Positions 1 to 5,611 of a stretch of DNA of 5,756 bases are shown one piece after another (position 1 is the first letter of the stretch; every line of letters starts with the position of its first letter). The stretch covers positions 1 to 5,756 of the forward strand of contig JAFGXE010000044.1 in assembly GCA_016936785.1 (NCBI GenBank), given 5' to 3'. The position numbers were made by a program, and so were the translations under genes. This stretch comes from Alphaproteobacteria bacterium. Lineage in GTDB: Bacteria; Pseudomonadota; Alphaproteobacteria; Rs-D84; NBLK01. Below the pieces are notes generated by a model. It was not told the DNA's origin and did not search any database. It saw only the letters and a list, made by a program, of their open reading frames with translations.

Positions 1-585
1 ACGATGAATGCAAAAGATGGGAAGCCGTTTAAAACACGTGCGGGCGGTGTCTTGCGTTTGGAAGATATGATTCATATTCTTAAAGATGCGGCTGAAAAAC
101 GATTAAAAGAGACAAACGAAAATCTTGCACGTCAGATTGGTGTTTCGGCATTGAAGTTTGGTGATTTGATGAACCCCCCACCTTCGGACTATGTTCTTGT
201 TTTGGATAGTTTTACACAGTTTGAAGGAAAAACAGGGCCGTATATTCAATACACAGCCGTGCGTATTCAATCTATTTTGAGTAAAACATCTTTTGAAACG
301 GGTGCCGTAATTTTTTCACATGAATCTGAGCGATCTCTTGTGAAAGAACTTCTTTCTTTTCACGAATCTTTTTATCAAGCATATCAGCAACTTAATCCAA
401 GTTTGATTTGTCAGAAAGCATTTGAAATTGCACAAGCTTTTAATTCTTTTTATCATGCGTGTCCAATTCTGAAAGAAAATGATATGCGTTTGCAGAAGAG
501 TAGAATTATTCTGTCTCAGACAACACTTAAAGTCTTTAAAATCTTTGCGGACTTGATTGGCATTGAGATTCCGGAAAAGATGTGA
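1..585 (+). CDS. argS: Arginyl-tRNA synthetase, C-terminal part (5' end outside window)
   Basis: Class I aminoacyl-tRNA synthetase that charges tRNA-Arg with arginine in the cytoplasm. Only the last 194 codons are here; the frame is open to base 1, so the ATG at 4 is internal, not a start. DGKPFKTRAGG (residues 6-16 of the fragment) is the loop that stands in for KMSKS in ArgRS of the E. coli type. The stretch GVSALKFGDL...DYVLVLDSFTQFEGKTGPYIQYTAVR ends the catalytic region. The rest, from about residue 85, is the helical DALR anticodon-binding domain, with FYHACPIL near residues 150-157 and the family-typical C-terminus GIEIPEKM before TGA at 583-585. The gene looks intact as far as visible. 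It lies just upstream of the ribosomal operon, separated by 121 bases, and probably belongs to a separate transcript. The type differs from the KMSKR-containing ArgRS I associate with most alphaproteobacteria. Confidence 0.95.
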   Translation, partial: TMNAKDGKPFKTRAGGVLRLEDMIHILKDAAEKRLKETNENLARQIGVSALKFGDLMNPPPSDYVLVLDSFTQFEGKTGPYIQYTAVRIQSILSKTSFETGAVIFSHESERSLVKELLSFHESFYQAYQQLNPSLICQKAFEIAQAFNSFYHACPILKENDMRLQKSRIILSQTTLKVFKIFADLIGIEIPEKM

Positions 586-602
586 CTCAGAGTCCGTGTT
601 TT
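584..602 (+). terminator. Very weak candidate terminator after argS
   Basis: The near-palindrome GACTCAGAGTC (584-594) begins inside the argS stop codon. It can form a 4-bp stem (GACT/AGTC) with a 3-base loop, followed after CGTG by four T (599-602). The stem is short, not GC-rich, and the T run is minimal, so it is a poor intrinsic terminator. It is listed only because it is the best candidate between argS and rpsJ. Confidence 0.15.
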
Positions 603-612
603 GAAAAAATCC

Positions 613-653
613 GCTTTTCCTTAAAAAACCACTTGCTTTTCGAAAAGGAAAGC
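613..653. repeat. Inverted and direct repeat cluster in the rpsJ promoter region
   Basis: GCTTTTC occurs twice as a direct repeat, at 613-619 and 635-641, exactly 22 bases apart, about two helical turns. CTTTTCGAAAAG (636-647) is a perfect 12-base palindrome. TTTCCTT (616-622) also pairs with AAGGAAA (645-651), extended by GC/GC after a one-base bulge, giving an alternative larger hairpin that uses the same right arm. There is no T run behind it, so it is not a standard terminator. The palindrome overlaps the -35 and spacer of the predicted promoter, which would suit an operator, but no binding factor can be named. Confidence 0.5.
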
Positions 654-661
654 CGTATAAC
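633..661 (+). promoter_or_regulatory. Probable housekeeping promoter for the S10 operon
   Basis: TTGCTT (633-638) and TATAAC (656-661) are separated by 17 bases, the optimal spacing. Each matches the sigma70-type consensus TTGACA/TATAAT at four or five of six positions. Transcription would start near 668, giving a leader of about 38 bases to the rpsJ ATG at 707. It is the only convincing promoter in the window and sits where the operon needs one. The start site is inferred, not shown. Confidence 0.6.
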
Positions 662-692
662 TTTGAACGCCCAATGGTGGGACCGATTCGAC

Positions 693-699
693 AAAAGAG
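693..699 (+). promoter_or_regulatory. Ribosome binding site that decides the rpsJ start
   Basis: AAAAGAG lies 7 bases before the ATG at 707. The in-frame ATG at 674 has no purine-rich site upstream, lies only a few bases after the predicted transcription start, and would add 11 residues not found in S10. The start at 707 is therefore preferred. Confidence 0.7.
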
Positions 700-706
700 T
701 AAAAGA

Positions 707-1015
707 ATGATAGATTCAACAATTCGTATTCGTTTGAAAGCCTTTGATTACGCTGTTCTTGAAGACGCTGTAAAAGAAATTGTCAGTGCTGCAAAACGAA
801 CCGGTGCAAAAGTTGCTGGGCCAATTGCGCTCCCAACAAGAAAAGAAATTTATACGGTGAACCGTTCTCCTCATGTTTACAAAAAGTCACGTGAGCAGTT
901 TGAAATGCGGACACATAAACGACTCATTGATATTGTTGAACCAACACACAACACAGTTGAAGCTCTGACAAGTCTCGCGCTTCCTTCTGGTGTTGATGTT
1001 AAGATTAAGTTGTAA
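707..1015 (+). CDS. rpsJ: 30S ribosomal protein S10 (NusE)
   Basis: S10 sits in the 30S head and doubles as NusE in transcription antitermination complexes with NusB. The product is 102 residues, the usual length (E. coli 103). The N-terminus [11 protein letters not shown], then [19 protein letters not shown] (30-47), then TVNRSPHV and [20 protein letters not shown] (to about residue 80), and the end SGVDVKIKL, match the family throughout. The tetracycline-site loop at residues 53-60 reads SPHVYKK; Tyr at 58 is also seen in Firmicutes S10 and is not remarkable. The start at 707 was chosen over 674 on the ribosome binding site and family length. It is the first gene of the operon; rplC follows after 11 bases. 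Confidence 0.97.
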   Translation: MIDSTIRIRLKAFDYAVLEDAVKEIVSAAKRTGAKVAGPIALPTRKEIYTVNRSPHVYKKSREQFEMRTHKRLIDIVEPTHNTVEALTSLALPSGVDVKIKL

Positions 1016-1026
1016 GGATAAAAATC

Positions 1027-1761
1027 ATGCGATGTGGTTTGATTGCAAAAAAATTAGGAATGACTCGTGTATTTGATGAAGATGCGCGTCAGATTCCTGT
1101 TACTTTGCTTAAAGTAGAAAATTGTCATGTTGTGCGTGTGCGCAACCAAGAAAAAGATGGTTATACATCTGTTTGTTTATCTGGGGGGATTCAAAAAGAA
1201 TCGCGTCTCAATAAACCTGAACAAGGTCTTTATAAAAAATCAAATACAACGCCGGCGAAAAAAATTGCTGAATTCCGTGTTTCTGAAGAGTGTCTTCTTC
1301 CTGTTGGTGCGGAACTTTCTGTTTCTCATTTTATTAAAGGTCAATGTGTTGATGTTTCTGGAACAACGCAAGGTAAGGGGTTTGCTGGAGCAATGAAGCG
1401 TCATAACTTTGGTGGTCTTCGTGCTTCTCATGGTATTTCTCTTTCACATCGTTCTCATGGATCAACTGGTCAACAGGGAATGAGCCACGTTTTCAAAGGA
1501 AAGAAAATGGCTGGACACATGGGTAATGTGCGTGCAACTGCGCAAAATCTTATTGTATATGATATTTTACCAGAAGATAATGTTCTTGTTATTAAAGGGG
1601 CAATTCCTGGTGCGAAAAATGGTTGGGTTTTTGTGCAAGATGCAGAAAAAAAAGATGTGCCAAAAGATGTGCCGATGCCAGCTGGATTGAAAGAAATTAA
1701 AAAAGCAGTGTCTCAAGAAACAAAAGATGCTGAAGCAGATGTGAAAGGTGATGCGTCATGA
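1027..1761 (+). CDS. rplC: 50S ribosomal protein L3
   Basis: L3 is an early-assembly 23S rRNA-binding protein whose central extension reaches the peptidyl transferase centre. The product has 244 residues: [16 protein letters not shown] at the N-terminus, [26 protein letters not shown] at about 105-130, the extended loop around HRSHGSTGQ (141-149) and [11 protein letters not shown] (156-166), then [18 protein letters not shown] charged tail of roughly 40 residues follows, as in other alphaproteobacterial L3. The loop tip after Gln149 reads QGMSHV, one residue shorter than the usual (N/R)Q(T/D)PGKV and lacking its PGK; the Gln methylated by PrmB in E. coli (Gln150) may correspond to Gln150 here. 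AAGGA at 1014-1018, overlapping the rpsJ stop, lies 8 bases before ATG. The stop overlaps the rplD start by 4 bases (ATGA), suggesting translational coupling. Confidence 0.97.
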   Translation: MRCGLIAKKLGMTRVFDEDARQIPVTLLKVENCHVVRVRNQEKDGYTSVCLSGGIQKESRLNKPEQGLYKKSNTTPAKKIAEFRVSEECLLPVGAELSVSHFIKGQCVDVSGTTQGKGFAGAMKRHNFGGLRASHGISLSHRSHGSTGQQGMSHVFKGKKMAGHMGNVRATAQNLIVYDILPEDNVLVIKGAIPGAKNGWVFVQDAEKKDVPKDVPMPAGLKEIKKAVSQETKDAEADVKGDAS

Positions 1762-2381
1762 AGCACGATATAATCACGCTTGATTCAAAGTCTGTTGGTT
1801 CAATTGATTTGCCAAAAGATATTTTTGGTGTTGAACCACGCGAAGACATTTTACAGCGTGTTGTTCTTTGGCAACGTGCAGGTGCGCGCCAGGGAACGCA
1901 TAAGACAAAAGAAATTGGCGATATTAAGGGAACGTCAAAAAAACCTTTCCGTCAAAAAGGAACTGGAAATGCAAGACAAGGATCACGTTATGCGCCTCAT
2001 ATGCGTGGTGGAGCTGTTGTCTTTGGGCCGGTTGTTCGCTCTCATGCAATTAAACTTCAAAAGAAAGTACGTCAACTTGGGTTGAAAATGGCACTTTCTG
2101 CAAAAGTTAAAGCAAACAAATTGGCTATTTTGGATTTGTCGGATGTAAAAGTTTTAAAAACAAAAGAAATGGCTGTAAAGTTTAAACAGCTTGGATGGGA
2201 TTCCGTTCTTATTATTGATGGTAAATCTGTTTCAGAAGTTTTGATTCGCGGTGTCTCTAATATTAAACATGTTGATTTCCTCCCAACAATAGGAGCGAAT
2301 GTTTATGATATTTTGAATCATAAACAACTTGTTTTAACGCAAGATGCAGTTAAAGCAATTTCAGAAAGGCTGGGTAATTAA
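1758..2381 (+). CDS. rplD: 50S ribosomal protein L4
   Basis: L4 is a 23S rRNA-binding assembly protein; its long loop forms, with L22, the constriction of the exit tunnel. In E. coli it also represses its own operon. The product has 207 residues, normal length. The N-terminus with KSVGSIDLP and [16 protein letters not shown] is alphaproteobacterial in style; the tunnel loop spans [20 protein letters not shown] (57-76) and [11 protein letters not shown] (81-91); a Rossmann-like C-terminal half follows. Asn71 replaces the Arg of the common GTGRAR motif (E. coli Arg67). AAGG at 1745-1748 inside rplC lies 9 bases before the ATG, which overlaps the rplC stop. The stop is one base before the rplW start. 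Confidence 0.97.
   Translation: MKHDIITLDSKSVGSIDLPKDIFGVEPREDILQRVVLWQRAGARQGTHKTKEIGDIKGTSKKPFRQKGTGNARQGSRYAPHMRGGAVVFGPVVRSHAIKLQKKVRQLGLKMALSAKVKANKLAILDLSDVKVLKTKEMAVKFKQLGWDSVLIIDGKSVSEVLIRGVSNIKHVDFLPTIGANVYDILNHKQLVLTQDAVKAISERLGN
2365..2369 (+). promoter_or_regulatory. Distant ribosome binding site for rplW
   Basis: AAAGG lies 13 bases before the ATG at 2383, longer than the 6-9 bases seen at the other junctions. The start is one base after the rplD stop, so terminating ribosomes could reinitiate directly. The alternative ATG at 2425 has AAGG only 4 bases upstream and would remove 14 residues. Confidence 0.4.
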
Positions 2382-2382
2382 G

Positions 2383-2700
2383 ATGACTGAGCAGAAAGAA
2401 GCAAAAAAACAAATTCAAGGTTGGATGTATGATATGCTTATCACACCAATCATTACAGAAAAAGCAACACTTGTTTCTGAAAAAGGTCAGGTTGTTTTTG
2501 AAGTTGATCCACGTGCAACAAAGCAAGTTATAAAAGTTGCAGTTGAGGCAATTTATGGTGTTAAGGTAGAAGGTGTTAATATTTCTATCCTTAAAGGAAA
2601 AACAAAGCGTTTCCGCGGGAAAAGTGGAAAACGTAAAGACATGAAAAAAGCGTATGTACGTTTAGCAAAGGGTGAGAAAATCGATCTCACAACAGCGTAA
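2383..2700 (+). CDS. rplW: 50S ribosomal protein L23
   Basis: L23 lies at the tunnel exit and forms the docking site for trigger factor and signal recognition particle. The product has 105 residues, slightly longer than the 97-100 usual because of a polar N-terminal segment ([14 protein letters not shown]). The core begins [14 protein letters not shown]; Glu26 corresponds to E. coli Glu18, the trigger-factor contact. [19 protein letters not shown] (37-55) and the basic stretch [22 protein letters not shown] (71-92) are typical. The start at 2383 is chosen because it is coupled to the rplD stop; an earlier in-frame ATG at 2344 lies inside rplD and a later one at 2425 remains possible. rplB follows after 11 bases. 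Confidence 0.95.
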   Translation: MTEQKEAKKQIQGWMYDMLITPIITEKATLVSEKGQVVFEVDPRATKQVIKVAVEAIYGVKVEGVNISILKGKTKRFRGKSGKRKDMKKAYVRLAKGEKIDLTTA

Positions 2701-2711
2701 AGAGAAAAAAA

Positions 2712-3536
2712 ATGGCGTTAAGAAAACTTAAACCAACTACTCCTGGACAACGCGGTGTCGTTTTAATCGACCGCTCAAGTCTTCATCCTGGTAAGCCCCA
2801 AAAAGAGCTTACTGTTGCGTTGAGACGTTCAGGTGGACGTAATAATATGGGACATTTGACTGCTCGGAATACGGGTGGTGGGCATCGTCGACGTTATCGT
2901 TTGATCGATTTTAAAAGACAGAAATACGATGTTTTCGGTACGGTTGAACGTATTGAGTATGACCCAAATCGGACAGCATTTATTGCGCTTGTAAATTATA
3001 CAGATGGTGAGAAGATGTATGTGTTGGCACCTCAAAAACTTGAAGTTGGAGCCAAAATTGTTTCAGGTGAAAAAGCGGATATTAAAGTGGGAAATGCACT
3101 TCCGTTAAAATCAATTCCAGTGGGAACGATTATTCACAATATTGAACTTAAAAAAGACAAAGGTGGACAGCTTGCACGTTCTGCTGGATGTTATGCACAG
3201 GTTGTTGGTCGTGATGCAGATTATGCGCAGGTTAAATTGAATTCAGGTGAGATGCGTTTGATTCACAGTGAATGTTATGCTTCTATTGGCGCGGTTTCAA
3301 ATGCTGATAATCGAAATAAAAAACTCGGAAAAGCAGGACGTAATCGTTGGCTTGGGGTGCGACCTCATACACGTGGAACTGTGATGAATCCTGTTGATCA
3401 TCCTCTTGGTGGTGGTGAAGGTAAAAATATGGGACGTCATCCAAAGTCTAGAACAGGTAAGCTTGCTTATGGTGTTAAGACACGTAGTAACAAACAGGCA
3501 GATAAATTTATTATTCGCTCAAGACATAAGAAATAA
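2712..3536 (+). CDS. rplB: 50S ribosomal protein L2
   Basis: L2 is one of the oldest 23S rRNA-binding proteins; it helps join the subunits and reaches towards the peptidyl transferase centre. The product has 274 residues, the usual length. Visible blocks are KPTTPGQRG (7-15), [29 protein letters not shown] (41-69), [16 protein letters not shown] (78-93), GTIIHNIEL (138-146), GGQLARSAG, and [12 protein letters not shown]. The C-terminal RNA-contact region is [13 protein letters not shown] (225-237), ending [10 protein letters not shown]. His230 of DHP, the residue reported as essential in E. coli (His229), is kept, but the second His of HPHGGG is Leu232, and the usual VTPWG reads KSRTG (244-248). 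AAAGAG at 2699-2704 lies 7 bases before the ATG, overlapping the rplW stop. Confidence 0.97.
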   Translation: MALRKLKPTTPGQRGVVLIDRSSLHPGKPQKELTVALRRSGGRNNMGHLTARNTGGGHRRRYRLIDFKRQKYDVFGTVERIEYDPNRTAFIALVNYTDGEKMYVLAPQKLEVGAKIVSGEKADIKVGNALPLKSIPVGTIIHNIELKKDKGGQLARSAGCYAQVVGRDADYAQVKLNSGEMRLIHSECYASIGAVSNADNRNKKLGKAGRNRWLGVRPHTRGTVMNPVDHPLGGGEGKNMGRHPKSRTGKLAYGVKTRSNKQADKFIIRSRHKK

Positions 3537-3551
3537 AAAAAGGACATTAGA

Positions 3552-3833
3552 ATGGCTCGTTCAGTATGGAAAGGACCTTTTATTCATCCGTCACTTTTGA
3601 AGAAAGTGAAAAAAGCGATTGAAGAAAGTTCACGTAAACCAATTAAAACTTGGTCGCGTGCGTCAACAATCTTGCCGATGATGGAAGGATTTACATTTGC
3701 GGTACATAATGGAAATAAGTTTATTCCAGTTCTCGTTGTGTCTGATATGGTTGGTATGAAGCTTGGTGAGTTTGCGCCAACACGAACATACAGTGGGCAT
3801 GGGGCTGATAAAAAAGCTAAAAAGAAAAAATAG
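3552..3833 (+). CDS. rpsS: 30S ribosomal protein S19
   Basis: S19 binds 16S rRNA in the 30S head with S13 and lies near the A-site tRNA. The product has 93 residues, normal length. The N-terminus ARSVWKGPF, the middle [24 protein letters not shown] (31-54) and the signature [19 protein letters not shown] (70-88) match the family from end to end, followed by a lysine-rich tail. AAAGGA at 3539-3544 lies 7 bases before the ATG; the gap from rplB is 15 bases. The TAG stop (3831-3833) is part of the AGGA site used by rplV. Nothing unusual was seen. Confidence 0.97.
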   Translation: MARSVWKGPFIHPSLLKKVKKAIEESSRKPIKTWSRASTILPMMEGFTFAVHNGNKFIPVLVVSDMVGMKLGEFAPTRTYSGHGADKKAKKKK

Positions 3834-3843
3834 GACATAAAAG

Positions 3844-4272
3844 ATGAAACAATCTCAGCAAGCACGTTGCTTTGTGAAAATGTTGAAGACATCTCCAAGA
3901 AAGTTAAACTTGGTCTTGGGGCTCGTTCGTGGTCAGAAAATTAATGTTGCTCTCAATCGTTTGATGATGTCTAAAAAACGGATCTCAGATGCTGTTAAGA
4001 AAGCAGTGCTTTCAGCAGTTGCTAACGCTGAAAACAACCATGGCCTTGATCCTGAAAAACTGATTGTTTCTGAAACGTGGTCTGGAAAAGCAATGACTTT
4101 AAAAAGAATGCGCCCAGGTTCACGTGGTCAAGCAAAACGTATTTTAAAGCCATTCTCGAATTTAACAGTGATTGTTGCTGAGGAAAAGATTGAAGAAAAA
4201 GCTGAAGAAAAACAAAAGAAAGCACCTGCTGTGAAAAAAGATGAAAAGAAATCAGTAGGAGAGGGGAAATAA
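3844..4272 (+). CDS. rplV: 50S ribosomal protein L22 with charged C-terminal tail
   Basis: L22 is an early-assembly 23S rRNA-binding protein whose beta-hairpin lines the exit tunnel opposite L4. The product has 142 residues; the core ends near 112 with [13 protein letters not shown], and about 30 further residues form a Glu/Lys/Ala-rich, probably disordered tail absent from E. coli L22 (110 residues). The N-terminal fold shows [16 protein letters not shown] (15-30) and [17 protein letters not shown] (54-70). The hairpin carries [16 protein letters not shown] (86-101); Gly92 and Gln96 stand where bacterial L22 usually has Arg in PRAxGRA. AGGA at 3832-3835 overlaps the rpsS stop, 8 bases before ATG. 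The stop is one base before the rpsC start. Confidence 0.96.
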   Translation: MKQSQQARCFVKMLKTSPRKLNLVLGLVRGQKINVALNRLMMSKKRISDAVKKAVLSAVANAENNHGLDPEKLIVSETWSGKAMTLKRMRPGSRGQAKRILKPFSNLTVIVAEEKIEEKAEEKQKKAPAVKKDEKKSVGEGK

Positions 4273-4273
4273 G

Positions 4274-4957
4274 ATGGGTCAAAAGACAAATCCAATTGGT
4301 TTACGTGTTGGTGTTAAAGGGACAAGTCGTCGCTGGGACTCTCAATGGTTTTCTCAAAAAAATTATGGAGATCTTTTGCTTGAAGATATTAAGATCCGTC
4401 GTTATGTTGAAAAGAATTTAAAAAGTGCAGGTGTTGCAAGCGTCTTTATAGAACGTCCTGCAAAACGTGTTCATGTAACAGTTTTTGCTTCCCGTCCTGG
4501 AATTATTATTGGGAAAAAAGGTGAAGATATTGAAAAACTTAAACGTCGTATTCAAGCTCTAACAACAAGTGAACTTGTTTTGAACATCAAAGAAGTGCGC
4601 CGTCCTGAATTAGACGCAACGCTTGGTGCATGGAATGTTGCGCAACAACTTGAAAAACGTGTTGCTTTTAGACGTGCAATGAAACGTATGATGGAAAATG
4701 CCTTTCGCGCAGGTGCTAAAGGTGTGAGAGTTGCTGTTGCTGGTCGTTTGAATGGTGCTGAAATTGCGCGTACAGAATGGTATCTTGAGGGGCAAGTTCC
4801 TCTTCATACACTTCGTGCAGATATTGATTTTGGAATTGCAAGAGCTCAGACAGCATATGGTGTTATTGGTGTAAAAACTTGGATTTATCGTGGAGATGTC
4901 ACAGCTAAGAAAGACGTTGAAACGAAAGAAGTGCCGAATACAGTAAAAAAGAAATAA
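4274..4957 (+). CDS. rpsC: 30S ribosomal protein S3
   Basis: S3 binds 16S rRNA at the mRNA entry side of the 30S head and takes part in the ribosome's mRNA helicase activity. The product has 227 residues, typical. [14 protein letters not shown] is the family N-terminus. A type II KH domain carries the loop [14 protein letters not shown] (76-89, GKKG at 80-83). FRRAMKR at 132-138 contains Arg133, Arg134 and Lys137, matching the E. coli residues linked to mRNA unwinding. The C-terminal domain shows [14 protein letters not shown] and [16 protein letters not shown] short polar tail of about 20 residues closes the protein. GAGGGG at 4261-4266 inside the end of rplV is a strong ribosome binding site, 7 bases before ATG. 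Two TAA stops stand in tandem (4955-4960). Confidence 0.97.
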   Translation: MGQKTNPIGLRVGVKGTSRRWDSQWFSQKNYGDLLLEDIKIRRYVEKNLKSAGVASVFIERPAKRVHVTVFASRPGIIIGKKGEDIEKLKRRIQALTTSELVLNIKEVRRPELDATLGAWNVAQQLEKRVAFRRAMKRMMENAFRAGAKGVRVAVAGRLNGAEIARTEWYLEGQVPLHTLRADIDFGIARAQTAYGVIGVKTWIYRGDVTAKKDVETKEVPNTVKKK

Positions 4958-4975
4958 TAAAATAGGACGATTGAG

Positions 4976-5389
4976 ATGTTATTGCCTAAAAGAACGAAAT
5001 TTAGAAAAGCTTTTAAAGGACGCATTAAAGGAAAAGCATATGCTGGATCAACCATTTCTTTTGGAAATTATGGTTTGAAAGCAATGACTCCTGAGCGTGT
5101 GACATCTCGCCAGATTGAAGCTGCGCGTCGTGCCGTGACACGTTTTATGAAGCGTCAAGGAAAAGTATGGATTCGTATCTTCCCAGATGTACCTGTGTCT
5201 AAAAAACCAGCTGAAGTACGTATGGGTAAAGGAAAAGGTGCGATTGATCGTTGGGTTGTACGTGTAAAACCTGGGCGTATTATGTTTGAGGTTGATGGTG
5301 TTTCAGATGCTATTGCGCGCGAAGCATTAAGTTTAGCTGCTGCAAAATTGCCTGTGAAATCGAAAATTATTGCACGAATTGGGAACTAA
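4976..5389 (+). CDS. rplP: 50S ribosomal protein L16
   Basis: L16 is a late-assembly 50S protein that contacts the A-site tRNA and is needed for peptidyl transferase centre maturation. The product has 137 residues, normal length. [16 protein letters not shown] at the N-terminus, [25 protein letters not shown] (29-53), the segment [19 protein letters not shown] (64-82), [19 protein letters not shown], and the C-terminal [15 protein letters not shown] match the family. Arg82 corresponds to E. coli Arg81, the target of the hydroxylase YcfD; whether that enzyme exists here is unknown. AGGA at 4964-4967 lies 8 bases before ATG; the 18-base gap from rpsC is the longest inside the operon. Nothing unusual was seen. 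Confidence 0.97.
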   Translation: MLLPKRTKFRKAFKGRIKGKAYAGSTISFGNYGLKAMTPERVTSRQIEAARRAVTRFMKRQGKVWIRIFPDVPVSKKPAEVRMGKGKGAIDRWVVRVKPGRIMFEVDGVSDAIAREALSLAAAKLPVKSKIIARIGN

Positions 5390-5398
5390 GGATAAGAA

Positions 5399-5611
5399 AT
5401 GCTTAAAAAAGAAGATATTTTGAAAATCAAGTCTCTTTCAGCGGATGAGCTTTATAAAAAACGCGATGAATTAAAGAAAGAGCTTATGCAACTTCGTTTT
5501 AAGAAAAATGCAGGGCAACTTGAGACTCTTCATCATATAAAGCAAGTGCGTCGTGATATTGCACGGATTGAGACAGAGCTTTCCGCCAAAGCGAAAAAGG
5601 AAACAAAATAA
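5399..5611 (+). CDS. rpmC: 50S ribosomal protein L29
   Basis: L29 is a small two-helix protein beside L23 at the tunnel exit, where it adds to the chaperone docking surface. The product has 70 residues, within the family range (about 63-72). The first helix starts near [18 protein letters not shown] (13-30), then [15 protein letters not shown] and the second helix [19 protein letters not shown]. The last residues are lysine-rich. AAGGA at 5388-5392, overlapping the rplP stop, lies 6 bases before ATG. The final A of its TAA stop is the first base of the rpsQ ATG (TAATG), a coupling arrangement. Confidence 0.95.
   Translation: MLKKEDILKIKSLSADELYKKRDELKKELMQLRFKKNAGQLETLHHIKQVRRDIARIETELSAKAKKETK

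Larger units (their letters stand above)
599..706 (+). other. argS-rpsJ intergenic region with operon leader
   Basis: This is the only substantial non-coding stretch in the window. It holds A- and T-rich DNA, a cluster of GCTTTTC-like repeats, a probable promoter and a leader of roughly 38 bases before rpsJ. No ORF, tRNA or other RNA gene is visible in it. The leader is too short for the roughly 170-base S10 leader through which L4 represses the operon in E. coli, so that mechanism is not expected here (inference). Confidence 0.6.

Noticed and set aside
601..629. TTGAAA at 601-606 as a second -35 element
   Set aside because: At 16-18 bases downstream there is only an A run followed by CC, with no TATAAT-like hexamer.
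674..706. In-frame ATG at 674 that would extend S10 by 11 residues
   Set aside because: It has no ribosome binding site, lies just downstream of the predicted transcription start, and the added residues are not part of the S10 family; the ATG at 707 has AAAAGAG at good spacing.
586..706. E. coli-like S10 leader attenuator bound by L4
   Set aside because: The predicted leader is only about 38 bases and shows no long hairpin series or T run; the hairpins present lie upstream of the predicted transcription start.
1127..1396. 89-codon open frame in another frame inside rplC
   Set aside because: It overlaps conserved L3 coding sequence, its translation is low-complexity (Lys, Phe and Leu rich), and AT-rich DNA makes such frames common.
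1646..1653. Run of eight A in rplC as a programmed slippage site
   Set aside because: It lies in the variable C-terminal tail of L3, the zero frame continues correctly to the coupled rplD start, and such A runs are expected in AT-rich lysine codons.
3584..3898. 104-codon open frame on the minus strand across rpsS and rplV
   Set aside because: It is the antisense shadow of two clear ribosomal protein genes, has no recognisable family and no plausible ribosome binding site context of its own.
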